Source: JAVKEN01 sp040221415
GTDB taxonomy: Bacteria; Pseudomonadota; Alphaproteobacteria; Rickettsiales; JABSSG01
Length of the DNA: 41,479 bases
NCBI GenBank assembly: GCA_040221415.1
Contig: JAVKEN010000026.1
Coordinates: forward strand, 1-41,479
Direction: 5' to 3'
Shown here in pieces: positions 31,861 through 39,899 of the stretch. The notes below the pieces were generated by a model. The model was not told where the DNA came from and did not search any database. It saw only the letters and a program-made list of their open reading frames with translations. The translations under genes and the position numbers were made by a program. Position 1 is the first letter of the stretch. Each line of letters opens with the position of its first letter.

Positions 31861-33615
31861 ATGAGGATTTTTGGGTATCGATTAAAAATTTCTAGTTTTC
31901 TTGGGTTTTCAGGAATAATTCTGACGTTCGTATTAGTTTCGGCGATTACGATTTGCTACATACTATTTGACAATCTAAAGTCTAGAGAAGACAACTTAAA
32001 CACACGTCTTCTAGGTAATAGCTTGTCCCTAGAGTACAAGTTGGTAAGAGATTTTGACTATGCTGATAACATAATAAACATAACAGGATCAAGAATCAGT
32101 CAAATTAACAATGGTAATATTAGCAAGATATATGAAATCTTATCAAACCCTGTAATTACAAGTGAATTATCTAAGAATCTATTTTCATGGAATTTATTTG
32201 ACTGGATATCCAAAGATCAGTTAATGAGGGTCAGCTCCACCAACGGTATTTATCCTTCTCCGCACTTAATTACAAAAAGAGATTTTATTAAACTTGGCCG
32301 GAAAAAACCATGGGTATTATTTTTTGAAACAACCGCCATAGGAATTTCGAGTAAACGACTAGTTATACCAGCTGGTATGGCAATAACTGATAAAAACTCA
32401 AACCTTTTAGGATATATTTCAGTGGGCTTTGATATTGAGAAATTAAGGAATAATTTACTGTACTCTCGAACAGACCATCATGTAGAATTTATGTTACTTG
32501 ACAAAAACTTTAAACCCATCCTGAGTTCTTCACACAAGAGTTTCTCTGATGAGAATCTTACTGAACACCAGAAACAGCTTGCTAGTGTCGAATTAGACAA
32601 AATGAGTCACAATCAAAAAATTAAGAAGCCAATCCAAATTGGTCCAATAGTGTATTCGAATCTTGGTGAGGTTGAGGGCTACCCTTTTTACATTATGTCA
32701 GGTTTTGATAATTCATATATTAAAACATATAAATTCGCTTACATTCTTCCATCAGTCATATGTATTTTGGTCATCACATTGATCGCAATGGTAGCAATTC
32801 TATTTCTTAATTATAGGGTAAATAAATTTGCAAGCGGACTAACTAAATATCTTAAATACTCCAAGGAAGGAAGTACTAAATATAAAAGTACATTGAAAAG
32901 CTTTTTTTTATCGGAATTTATAAAATGTTTCGCACAAATCAGATCAACGATATCCATGCTTACAGTGATAAAGCAAAGAAATTCAAAGCTTGAGAAAATG
33001 AGAAAATCGCTAAAAACATCAATAGCAACAATATACAGACTTTCTCATATAGTTCACAATTTTGACTTGTCAGAAAAACTAGAGCAAACCTCAACTAAGG
33101 TGAATATAAATGATGTTATAAAAGAAATTCTTTTGTATCATAAAGAATTTATGCTACAGAATCATATTTCAACTAGCATTACCGTCCAAACAAATATACC
33201 AAAGATTTATACACTCCCTGACTTACTTACTTTTACTTTTTTGGCAATAATTTCTCAAATACTAAGAGCTGCTTCTTATGGATCCAAAATTAATATTCAA
33301 ATAACAGCACATAAATATGCTGACGGCTCGATCTCTACTCTTTTGATTCATTTTAAAGATAATAGCTTAATAAACATTACCGATGAGTTTCCAACTAAAA
33401 TACTAAATAATGATTACATTCTGTGTGATGATGGCTTTCTTATGATGCCTATCAAACTAATTAATAAATATTTATCAGCAATTGGAGGAAGCGTCAAACT
33501 ACACACAAAAAAGTTTGTGGGAAATAATTTGACAGTTGAGGTGCCGTATAATCCAAAAATCAAAAAACCACTTATAATAAATAAAAATAACGTTGTACGT
33601 ATTTCTAAAGGCTAA
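31861..33615 (+). CDS. Two-helix membrane sensor with degenerate histidine-kinase core (pseudokinase-like)
   Basis: A 584-residue protein. It has a membrane helix at ~12-36, a ~250-residue external domain that looks like a Cache/PAS sensor (GYISVGFDIEKLRNNLLYSR, VEGYPFYIMSGFDNSY), a second helix at ~293-316, then a kinase-like region. His396 and His399 sit in RLSHIVHNF at the expected H-box place. The ATPase lobe keeps its secondary-structure pattern (GFLMMPIKLINKYLSAIGGS ending NLTVEVPYN) but lacks the D-x-G-x-G and G-x-G-x-G loops. FKDNSLINITDEF replaces the first. It is therefore probably unable to bind ATP normally and may act as a signalling adaptor. No response regulator is adjacent. 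Confidence 0.7.
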   Translation: MRIFGYRLKISSFLGFSGIILTFVLVSAITICYILFDNLKSREDNLNTRLLGNSLSLEYKLVRDFDYADNIINITGSRISQINNGNISKIYEILSNPVITSELSKNLFSWNLFDWISKDQLMRVSSTNGIYPSPHLITKRDFIKLGRKKPWVLFFETTAIGISSKRLVIPAGMAITDKNSNLLGYISVGFDIEKLRNNLLYSRTDHHVEFMLLDKNFKPILSSSHKSFSDENLTEHQKQLASVELDKMSHNQKIKKPIQIGPIVYSNLGEVEGYPFYIMSGFDNSYIKTYKFAYILPSVICILVITLIAMVAILFLNYRVNKFASGLTKYLKYSKEGSTKYKSTLKSFFLSEFIKCFAQIRSTISMLTVIKQRNSKLEKMRKSLKTSIATIYRLSHIVHNFDLSEKLEQTSTKVNINDVIKEILLYHKEFMLQNHISTSITVQTNIPKIYTLPDLLTFTFLAIISQILRAASYGSKINIQITAHKYADGSISTLLIHFKDNSLINITDEFPTKILNNDYILCDDGFLMMPIKLINKYLSAIGGSVKLHTKKFVGNNLTVEVPYNPKIKKPLIINKNNVVRISKG

Positions 33616-33654
33616 GAATGCAGATCACTAGATAGTTAGGTGAGAGGTTTGTCT

Positions 33655-33691
33655 TAGTTGAGAGGATGAAATTATTTCATCCTCTCAACTA
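33655..33691. repeat. 18-bp near-perfect palindrome between convergent genes
   Basis: TAGTTGAGAGGATGAAAT (33655-33672) and its exact complement (33674-33691) flank a single T. The element lies between the convergent sensor gene and LuxR-type regulator E, so it may be a bidirectional transcription block. It shares TCCTCTCAACT with the hairpin at 28109-28142. There is no T-run on either side. Confidence 0.65.
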
Positions 33692-33820
33692 GCAAATTTG
33701 AGGGTATTGTTTAGGCTCAACTTGGCAGAAAGAATCAGGCCAATGTATTTACCAAATTATCTTATATGAATTAACCAATCAATTAGTAATAATCACTAAG
33801 GGGCTATCCCTTCTTACTTA

Positions 33821-34642
33821 TTATATTGTAAAACCAGCTATTTGGTCATGAAATAAAGACACTAAATCTGATCGCAACATGTACCCAGTTTTATTTCTAA
33901 CTGACTGAACATGAGCAGCGACAGTCCTTGATGAAATACTCAAATCTCTTGAAATCTCTTTGGTTGATTTACCATAAGCTAACAACAAGAGGCAATCTAT
34001 TTCTCTTGAAGTAAAAGTAATCAGACCATTTCTTCCCTTTGCCTCAACACCTTGGGGAAAATACTCTTTTATAATGCTTTGTTTCCTAACAATCATTTTT
34101 TTCAACATGTCAGAATGACTGAGATTATCAAAATTGAACTTATTATATTTTCCGTTACAATCAGTTCCAACAAAAATGTCAGGATGTCTTCTTTTAAAAA
34201 GATCTACCAAGCTTTCCACAAACTTTAAGTTATTCAAATAAAAATCTCTACAATTAGTATTATGTATTTCTGAAGCTAGCCACCATAAATCAACATAATC
34301 ACCATCTGGAGACTCTTCTAACAGGGTCAGTCCATTCCAAATTCCACGATTTTTATATAATTCCATTGAGTTGTCTGAAGGAGTTTCAGGCCACAACAAG
34401 TATCTATATTTGCTTCCACTTAAATTTAGGGTCTTATCACAAAAAATAGTGCTTTTGCTAATACTAGTAAGATACTCTTTGCACAGTTCAGGTATATTTG
34501 TAAAATACAGATACCCTAAATTATTATAAACTCTTAGAAACCCAAAGTTTTTAATTGCAAAATTTTCTCTCAATGGATCAATAAAGCTGTCAAATAAATT
34601 AGCTTTAGATTGAGTAAATTGAATCAGTTCTCCTGCATTCAT
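33821..34642 (-). CDS. LuxR-family regulator E (autoinducer-binding-like domain plus HTH)
   Basis: A 273-residue regulator. The N-domain has FAIKNFGFLRVYNNLGYLYF, YRYLLWPETPSDN and RGIWNGLTLLEESPDGDYVD, the same landmarks as in regulator D. The C-terminal HTH is FTSREIDCLLLLAYGKSTKE, then LSISSRTVAAHVQSVRNKTG, closer to the LuxR consensus than in C or D. It is transcribed opposite to most of the island and divergent from the effector-like gene at 34763, 120 bp away. Regulation of that gene is possible. No LuxI-type synthase is in the window. Ligand unknown. Confidence 0.88.
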   Translation of the reverse strand: MNAGELIQFTQSKANLFDSFIDPLRENFAIKNFGFLRVYNNLGYLYFTNIPELCKEYLTSISKSTIFCDKTLNLSGSKYRYLLWPETPSDNSMELYKNRGIWNGLTLLEESPDGDYVDLWWLASEIHNTNCRDFYLNNLKFVESLVDLFKRRHPDIFVGTDCNGKYNKFNFDNLSHSDMLKKMIVRKQSIIKEYFPQGVEAKGRNGLITFTSREIDCLLLLAYGKSTKEISRDLSISSRTVAAHVQSVRNKTGYMLRSDLVSLFHDQIAGFTI

Positions 34643-34762
34643 TTAGAAACCGCATTAAAAATTCTTCTTGAGAATATCATAATAATTAATTCAATCTATA
34701 GTTTTTTTTATTGACGCAGAACAACCATTGGTTTAGTTCTTCTGTATAAAAATAGGTAAACT

Positions 34763-36652
34763 ATGTCAGGAAGTAGCAGTTCAAGCCGGATAAGAATGGA
34801 AAGAAAAAGGCCCCGTCAAGCTGATAAGTATCAATCTTCAATTCCTCTGCCTGAAACAAAAAGAGCCTTACCTGAAAGTTTAGGAAGAGAGTTATCAGCA
34901 GAAAGTGAAGATAGTTTTTCCTCAGCTAAAGAGGCTGCCGCTATTGATCTAGAGGGTGCCGAGTGGTTCAATCAATACACAAGAAATACTAATGAAAAAC
35001 CTGTAATTGCGGAATGTATTGCACATACACTTTTAGGCTGTTTCGGCGCAAGACCAGAAAAAAGAATTGTAATCATTGATGCAGGTGCAGGTAATGGAGA
35101 GCTTATATCAAAATACTTAGTTCCAATTATATCAAGTGGGATAAAGGTTGATTTTCATGCGATTGAAAAGGAAAAAAGTTATTTAGACTTGATAAGAGCA
35201 CATTTATCTCCTTTTACTAGGGACTCACTAAGTTATACTTTATACAACAGAGATTGTTTTGCTGACGAAGCATTTGATGGTATGCCAAAGCCTGATGCGA
35301 TTATTTGTTCTCATGTCGGATATTTTGGGGATATAGAGCGGTTTTCAAGAAACTCACTCGCCCATATCGCCGAACATCCAGCACTTCTTTTGATGGTCCA
35401 CCAATCTCCACACTCAAAGGTTAACGAATTGCGTGAACGACTTGGAGCAAGAGTAGAAACAAGGGTAAATGAAAAAATCCAATCATATGCAACTTCTCTG
35501 CCAGGATTAAATTTGTGTTCCACTGACATTCCATCCATAGTAAAAGTATCACGTGAGTACAGAGTAAAAATCTCTAGAAGTAGTTGGTTATCTAGAACAG
35601 AGCATCACCCTGGTGCTAGTCAAGAAGCTGCTGCTCTTGTTAGCTTCGCTAGCCAAAGACACTTAAGAAGAATTCGTGCAAGAAAAGATACAGAAATATT
35701 AGCAAATAGTCTGGCAGACATGATGTTTGATAGAGATATATTTATTTGGAACCGTTTTACAGTGATAACAAGACAATCAGAACTCTTGGAGAGAGCTAGC
35801 AGGTTTGTTACAGACTTTTCATCTAATTCAAAAGTATATTCTGGTATTCCATTTGTTTTTCATGCTTGCAGAGAAGGGAATTTAAACATTATTCAAAATA
35901 ATATTTCATCAGCGGAAGATTATGAGAGATATACATATTTTGGCTTGACTCCTTTAACTATTTTAACTGCAGCATCTTCAAATTATAGTGAGCACAGAAA
36001 AGAACGATATTTGCTTGCTGCAAACTACCTAGGATCATTTGCACCCAATGAAGACATCAAAAGGTCTATATTTATTTGTCACGCAACTAAAAATCACCCC
36101 CTGCTCAGTTCTCTTTCTGGGACTCTTAGAAAGAAAGAAGTAAGCGAAGAGGAATTCAGAGCTTTAGATGAAGAATATAAGTTTCCAGAAATAGAGGACG
36201 GACAAGTTCGTGAAATTCTTAGAGAAATCGTCAATTTTATAGAGCCTCTGTTTAGATTCAAAACACCGTACAGCCGCGCACTTTATAGTCACCTATCTAA
36301 AAAATCTTTCCCTTTGGCGAAAGCTGAGATAACAACGGTTTATCCAAAAATATCCGATGAAGAATTCATGCTATCTGATGAGGTGATGTTACGATCTGAT
36401 GTTCCACATTATGATCCGTCTCCAGAAAGTTCATATGAAATTGAGTATAGAGCTGGTGGTGGTGGTGCAGTGGGAAGAGAAGGTGCAGAAAGTTTGCCTC
36501 TTGATTCCCCTCCCGCTTCTCTTCCGCTACCTTTAGTAGAAGATAGCCCAATTCCAAAAAAAGTTGATGGAGGATATGCTGAAAAAGAAATAAGTCGAGA
36601 AAAAGAAAAAGAGACATCAAAGGCTTCTGATTTATCCCCAGGCTCTGATTAA
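34763..36652 (+). CDS. Effector-like protein with class I SAM-methyltransferase motif, ankyrin-like middle and disordered C-terminus
   Basis: A 629-residue protein. The N-terminus is Ser-rich and very basic (SSSSSRIRMERKRPRQADK), resembling a eukaryotic nuclear localisation signal. Residues ~100-190 give a class I methyltransferase: IIDAGAGNGEL (104-114), acidic E135 after strand two, and DAIICSHVGYFGD. Around 350-430, FVFHACREGNLNIIQ and YFGLTPLTILTAAS look like ankyrin repeats. The last ~80 residues are disordered, with a Gly run (RAGGGGAVG), Pro/Ser stretches and a charged end (EKEISREKEKETSKASD), like type IV secretion signals with Glu blocks. Secretion and the target are inferred. It is divergent from regulator E. 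Confidence 0.7.
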   Translation: MSGSSSSSRIRMERKRPRQADKYQSSIPLPETKRALPESLGRELSAESEDSFSSAKEAAAIDLEGAEWFNQYTRNTNEKPVIAECIAHTLLGCFGARPEKRIVIIDAGAGNGELISKYLVPIISSGIKVDFHAIEKEKSYLDLIRAHLSPFTRDSLSYTLYNRDCFADEAFDGMPKPDAIICSHVGYFGDIERFSRNSLAHIAEHPALLLMVHQSPHSKVNELRERLGARVETRVNEKIQSYATSLPGLNLCSTDIPSIVKVSREYRVKISRSSWLSRTEHHPGASQEAAALVSFASQRHLRRIRARKDTEILANSLADMMFDRDIFIWNRFTVITRQSELLERASRFVTDFSSNSKVYSGIPFVFHACREGNLNIIQNNISSAEDYERYTYFGLTPLTILTAASSNYSEHRKERYLLAANYLGSFAPNEDIKRSIFICHATKNHPLLSSLSGTLRKKEVSEEEFRALDEEYKFPEIEDGQVREILREIVNFIEPLFRFKTPYSRALYSHLSKKSFPLAKAEITTVYPKISDEEFMLSDEVMLRSDVPHYDPSPESSYEIEYRAGGGGAVGREGAESLPLDSPPASLPLPLVEDSPIPKKVDGGYAEKEISREKEKETSKASDLSPGSD

Positions 36653-37165
36653 GTAAGCTACATTGGCCTTTTATAAAAAGTAAACCAGGTATATCACGTC
36701 ATCGTGGAGAGGCCAACAAGGCCAGTTTGTAGGCACCATACCTATTCAATGTTGAATATTTTTTAAGTATCTTTTATCCATTTGTAGATTAAAAAGAAAG
36801 AAGCACCCATAATTTACCTCATCTTTCTTAATAAAAATGGAAGCTAAATCTACCAACTATAAATCTTTTCTTATCAACTTGCTTTGCTATAGGTGAATAC
36901 AGCTATATAAAGCAATAAATTTTTACAATATTCATAATTTTATTAATCAGCTTAACTAATGAAATTATTCTTGTATATAAGCGTAAATATCTAAAAATTA
37001 GCGTTTTTTAGAAAGGTATTAAATAACCCTCTTCTTATCTTTGACCCAATTCCAATAATCCTATCATCCTTCTCCAAAATAATGGAGATTCATAAACCTG
37101 TGGTTCACTTTAATAAAACTTTAACTTTTACAGATTATAATGGCTTTGCAAACTAAAGTGGGTTT
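36653..37165. other. 513-bp intergenic region containing repeat copy 1
   Basis: It contains the structured repeat at 36663-36722. The rest is AT-rich; two very short plus-strand ORFs (24 codons or fewer, starting near 36837 and 37081) have no ribosome site and are not called. Confidence 0.5.
36663..36722 (+). repeat. Structured intergenic repeat, copy 1
   Basis: The blocks GTATATCAC (36689-36697), GTGGAGAGG (36704-36712) and ACAAGGC (36716-36722) recur in the same order and nearly the same spacing at 38724-38759. Inner pairing CACG/CGTG (36695-36698 with 36703-36706) and outer pairing TTGGCCT (36663-36669) with AGGCCAA (36710-36716) give a two-helix hairpin. It starts 11 bp after the effector-like gene. 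Confidence 0.6.
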
Positions 37166-38473
37166 ATGGCCAGACTCGATAATATATCTTACTTAGATTT
37201 TAAAAAGAAATCGTCAGAAACTCTTCCCTCCTCTGAAGAGATTAAATCTGCAATTATCAAGGACAATCTTGATTTCTTTAAAAGACACTTTAATCAGGAC
37301 ATTGAATTAGAAATTAAAGAACAATCTAATCGGCAGGCTCTAGTACCATTAGAATTGGCTTTTTATGACTCTACTAAAATCTTTGAATATTTATTTGATA
37401 AACTCAAAAAGCCTTACATTATAGCCATAGCATATCTTCAGTGTCTTGATTTAGAAGACCTCACTAAAACAGTTAAGAGAAATTTTAATTATATATTAGA
37501 TCAGGTTGAGCCTTCTTACATAATACATAATCTTCCAATAGAAAGTGTCCCCTTCCCTTTCGTGGAATTACTTTTAAAACATAAAAAAATTCAAGAATAC
37601 TTATCAAGAACTGAAAACAATTTATTTCCTTCTGAAATTATAAATAGAGAGCATATTTGCTCTTTTCATGATGTTATTTACCTCTTTTATGAAAATTCCT
37701 CTGTAGAGAGCTTTAAAAGGCTATTTGAAGTTATTCCTAAAGCCTACACAGACCCTAGGCAAAAAGAAAACTTTGTTTTGTTTCAATATCTATTAGCAGC
37801 TACAAATCAACCATACGGCAAAATAGAAGAAGAAAAAATACAGTATATTCTAGATTTCATCTTGAATATAAATAAAGATACTCCTTTGCACATAATAAAA
37901 AAGTTCTTCAGGAAACTTTCAGCTAAGTTTTTCACTATACATGGCAGCTTAGCTCACCCTTTACTATATCATGTGGATGGTTATATCTTTCATGAGAAAT
38001 ATGGCCTTAAATTTCCATCTAAAACAGAACAAAGAAAGCTTTTTATTGATAATTTAAAAACCCACCCTGCCTACTCAACTCTTAAACAAATGACTCAGCA
38101 GTACGCTTTGCCTTATTCTGCCATTGCATCTGAACTCTTTAGCGAGATCTCACAATTAGCTGCCTTAAGATTATATGAGTGTAATGGTGTTCTCTTTCAT
38201 ATATATGGTTACACACTCCGCTCTAAAAAGAAAAAACTGAATTTACTCCATTTGTTTCTATCAGATCCATTCTTTAATAAAGATGTTCTAGAGCTCCTTT
38301 ACCAAATTCTTGCAAAAGATAAAAAGTTTCTAGAAAAAGCATCAGGAGAAAGCTACTATAACTGCGCTTTAGAGTCTGGTAACACAGATCATGTGCAGTT
38401 TGTTACCGACAATAAGATTTATATGCCTAAAAAACCCTCACAGACAAAAGAAGTGACTTCAACTGTTGTATAA
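37166..38473 (+). CDS. Ankyrin-like helical protein, possible effector
   Basis: A 435-residue soluble protein with helix-pair patterns resembling degenerate ankyrin repeats: PLELAFYDSTKIFEYLFDKL, PFPFVELLLKHKKIQEYL and YYNCALESGNTDHVQFVTDN. No signal peptide, membrane helix or catalytic motif is seen. The polar C-terminus (KKPSQTKEVTSTVV) could be a secretion signal. It follows the methyltransferase-like effector gene by 513 bp, and both genes are followed by a copy of the same intergenic repeat, suggesting a shared origin or regulation. GTGGG lies just before the ATG. I cannot assign a family. Confidence 0.6.
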   Translation: MARLDNISYLDFKKKSSETLPSSEEIKSAIIKDNLDFFKRHFNQDIELEIKEQSNRQALVPLELAFYDSTKIFEYLFDKLKKPYIIAIAYLQCLDLEDLTKTVKRNFNYILDQVEPSYIIHNLPIESVPFPFVELLLKHKKIQEYLSRTENNLFPSEIINREHICSFHDVIYLFYENSSVESFKRLFEVIPKAYTDPRQKENFVLFQYLLAATNQPYGKIEEEKIQYILDFILNINKDTPLHIIKKFFRKLSAKFFTIHGSLAHPLLYHVDGYIFHEKYGLKFPSKTEQRKLFIDNLKTHPAYSTLKQMTQQYALPYSAIASELFSEISQLAALRLYECNGVLFHIYGYTLRSKKKKLNLLHLFLSDPFFNKDVLELLYQILAKDKKFLEKASGESYYNCALESGNTDHVQFVTDNKIYMPKKPSQTKEVTSTVV

Positions 38474-38530
38474 CTCATATTTGAAAGTAGAGAAACAAAA
38501 CGAAAATAAGGATGAGACACTCACCTTTAG

Positions 38531-38575
38531 TGTGAGGATACATCTTGACCTCTCCAGACTAAACGTACCCTCACA
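38531..38575. repeat. 11-bp-stem hairpin after the ankyrin-like gene
   Basis: TGTGAGGATAC (38531-38541) pairs with GTACCCTCACA (38565-38575) at 10 of 11 positions around a 23-nt loop containing CCTCTCCAG, the complement of part of the nearby repeat core (TGGAGAGG). It may be a terminator without T-run or an inverted, diverged relative of the repeat. Confidence 0.4.
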
Positions 38576-38706
38576 AGTATACTTAATACTTATAATTGTG
38601 TTCTTATACAAGAATTATATTAATAGTTGAATCATTATACCAGAAACTCTAAGTCCAAGAGGGCTGCATATCTTTTTAATATAATTTCTGAGTTTCTGAA
38701 TGCGCA

Positions 38707-38759
38707 AACCTGAGGTGAGCCAAGTATATCACAATCTTGGTGGAGAGGTTATACAAGGC
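38707..38759 (+). repeat. Structured intergenic repeat, copy 2
   Basis: GTATATCAC (38724-38732), GTGGAGAGG (38740-38748) and ACAAGGC (38753-38759) repeat the blocks at 36689-36722. The outer helix is formed here by AACCT (38707-38711) and AGGTT (38746-38750). Compared with copy 1, two G-C pairs become A-T pairs on both sides, which is compensatory. The inner CAC/GTG pairing is kept. Downstream GGCT/AGCC can form a further hairpin. Confidence 0.6.
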
Positions 38760-38812
38760 TCGGGACCAGCCTAACACATATTCATATTAAAGAAAACTAT
38801 TTCTCTAATTTA

Positions 38813-38980
38813 TTAATTATTTCTTTCTTTGTAAGAAAGAGTCTTTATTATTAAATCTTTTGTCTCTGTCTTCAAATGGTTCTCTTTGCCATTTGACTGA
38901 CTAAAAGATTCGGCCTCTATTTCTTTTCTAAATCGCCTTAATTTTCTTTCCGACAGTCTAGCTAAAATTTTTTCTAACAT
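38813..38980 (-). CDS. Small basic protein (55 residues), overlapping the upstream gene
   Basis: From ATG 38980, with a GAGGATAAAA ribosome site, the product begins MLEKILARLSERKLRRFRKE and ends IKTLSYKERNN. It has no Cys or hydrophobic helix; the first 25 residues form a basic amphipathic helix, suggesting binding to nucleic acid or a partner protein. It overlaps the 3' end of the next gene by 23 bp, so translation is coupled. Function is unknown. Confidence 0.55.
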   Translation of the reverse strand: MLEKILARLSERKLRRFRKEIEAESFSQSNGKENHLKTETKDLIIKTLSYKERNN

Positions 38981-39458
38981 TTTTATCCTCATATTTATTA
39001 GTTAGTGGTAAATAAACTCTAATTACATTCAAAGCCATAAATTTATCTGATGGATAATGCTCATATTCTCCACCAAATTTGTCTATTTCTTTACATAAAG
39101 ATTTAAATAAGAATTCAAAATATTCGTTAATAATGCCTGACTTCTTTACGGAATATTTATCATTTTTATCAAAAATCAGGGACAAATAAGCATTTGACAA
39201 AAAAGTGATATTTAATCTGCTATTTTTTTTATCAAATTCTATCGAATGGTGAATATCAGTTCCGTCTGGACACACATTTGTCAAAAGAAATAGTATAGAT
39301 TCATGAACCATTTCTATAACATCCAGAAGATTGTTATCCATAATCTTCTCTATTTCTTCATCAGCTATAGTAAAAAAACTTATATCTTTTGAATCTAGTT
39401 TAAATTCGTATCTCTTGTGTATCCTATCAAGAGAACTCTCTAACAAGTTTTTGTCCAT
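38958..39458 (-). CDS. Hypothetical 166-residue protein
   Basis: ATG 39458 (MDKNLLESSLDRIHKRYEF) is preceded by the strongest ribosome site in the window, GAGGAGGTG. A longer TTG reading to 39482 would place this site inside the gene. The protein is acidic and soluble, alternating helices (NNLLDVIEMVHESILFLLTN) and strands (IEFDKKNSRLNITFLSNAY, FMALNVIRVYLPLTNK). The helix-strand order with a final strand ending VYLPL resembles the ATPase fold of histidine kinases without its nucleotide motifs, a weak similarity. It leads a small minus-strand cluster next to an XRE regulator gene. Confidence 0.65.
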   Translation of the reverse strand: MDKNLLESSLDRIHKRYEFKLDSKDISFFTIADEEIEKIMDNNLLDVIEMVHESILFLLTNVCPDGTDIHHSIEFDKKNSRLNITFLSNAYLSLIFDKNDKYSVKKSGIINEYFEFLFKSLCKEIDKFGGEYEHYPSDKFMALNVIRVYLPLTNKYEDKNVRKNFS

Positions 39459-39508
39459 TGACACCTCCTCAAGTTTTATCAATTTGAGTAGTGTTATAAT
39501 ATAAAAAG

Positions 39509-39525
39509 GTTAACAAATAGTTAAC
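39509..39525 (-). promoter_or_regulatory. GTTAAC double site in a probable promoter
   Basis: Two GTTAAC sites five bases apart (39509-39525) lie within a plausible minus-strand promoter: TTAACT, 17 bp, TATTAT. Each half is itself palindromic. The neighbouring XRE protein is a candidate binder. Confidence 0.4.
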
Positions 39526-39650
39526 GGATAGAAACTTTTTTTAACTTTTTTTGTTTTCCTTAACTTTCCAAAGAAACTTTTTTTTTCTTCGATGCTGCGC
39601 ATCCCGTATCCACCTTTTACTTTTGCAGTTATTTTATTTTTCTTAATCAT
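39510..39650 (-). CDS. Possible small basic ORF (46 residues)
   Basis: ATG 39650 overlaps the stop of the preceding 45-codon ORF. The product starts MIKKNKITAKVKGGYG and is very Lys-rich; its second half is encoded by A-runs and could be chance. An internal ATG follows GGTGGATACGGG. Its end covers the GTTAAC promoter region of the next gene, which argues against a conserved role. Confidence 0.3.
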   Translation of the reverse strand: MIKKNKITAKVKGGYGMRSIEEKKSFFGKLRKTKKVKKSFYPLTIC

Positions 39651-39780
39651 ATTCTGACCTCATCATTAAAATTCTTATTTGGTTAACTTTTTCAGATAGT
39701 TTTATTAAATAATTAGCCTGCGTTTCTATGTCACATGCTAACTCTCCAAAAACTTCTTCGTACATTTCCTTCCCTCTCAT
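39643..39780 (-). CDS. Possible small helical protein (40-45 residues)
   Basis: The frame runs from ATG 39780, or better ATG 39765, which has GGGAAGGAA upstream. The product MYEEVFGELACDIETQANYL, continuing IKLSEKVNQIRI, has the heptad pattern of a single amphipathic helix. It lies divergently 120-135 bp from the XRE regulator, the normal position of a regulated partner gene. It has no known family. Confidence 0.4.
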   Translation of the reverse strand: MRGKEMYEEVFGELACDIETQANYLIKLSEKVNQIRILMMRSEYD

Positions 39781-39838
39781 TGAGCTACCTATTGATTTTG
39801 TTTATGCATCATGTTATAACTTCAAATGCGTCAAATAA

Positions 39839-39855
39839 AGAACATATAACGTTCT
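39839..39855. promoter_or_regulatory. Candidate XRE operator
   Basis: AGAAC-7 bp-GTTCT is an inverted repeat between the divergent small-ORF cluster and the XRE gene, 45 bp before the latter's ATG. Its position suits a repressor controlling both directions. Confidence 0.4.
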
Positions 39856-39899
39856 GTATTTGCCTCATTATAAAGCATATATAGCACGGTATTTTATCT

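Larger units (their letters stand above)
38474..38812. other. 339-bp intergenic region with two structured elements
   Basis: It holds a hairpin (38531-38575) and repeat copy 2 (38707-38759). No ORF of interest is seen. Confidence 0.5.

Noticed and set aside
22948..34642. A complete LuxI/LuxR acyl-homoserine-lactone quorum-sensing circuit
   Set aside because: No LuxI-type synthase is present; the receptors are solos and their ligand is unknown.
36837..37156. Two tiny plus-strand ORFs (19 and 24 codons) before the ankyrin-like gene
   Set aside because: They have no ribosome site, are very short and show no recognisable pattern.
39459..39482. TTG 39482 as the start of the 166-residue protein
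   Set aside because: The strong GAGGAGGTG ribosome site lies between this codon and ATG 39458 and would be coding.
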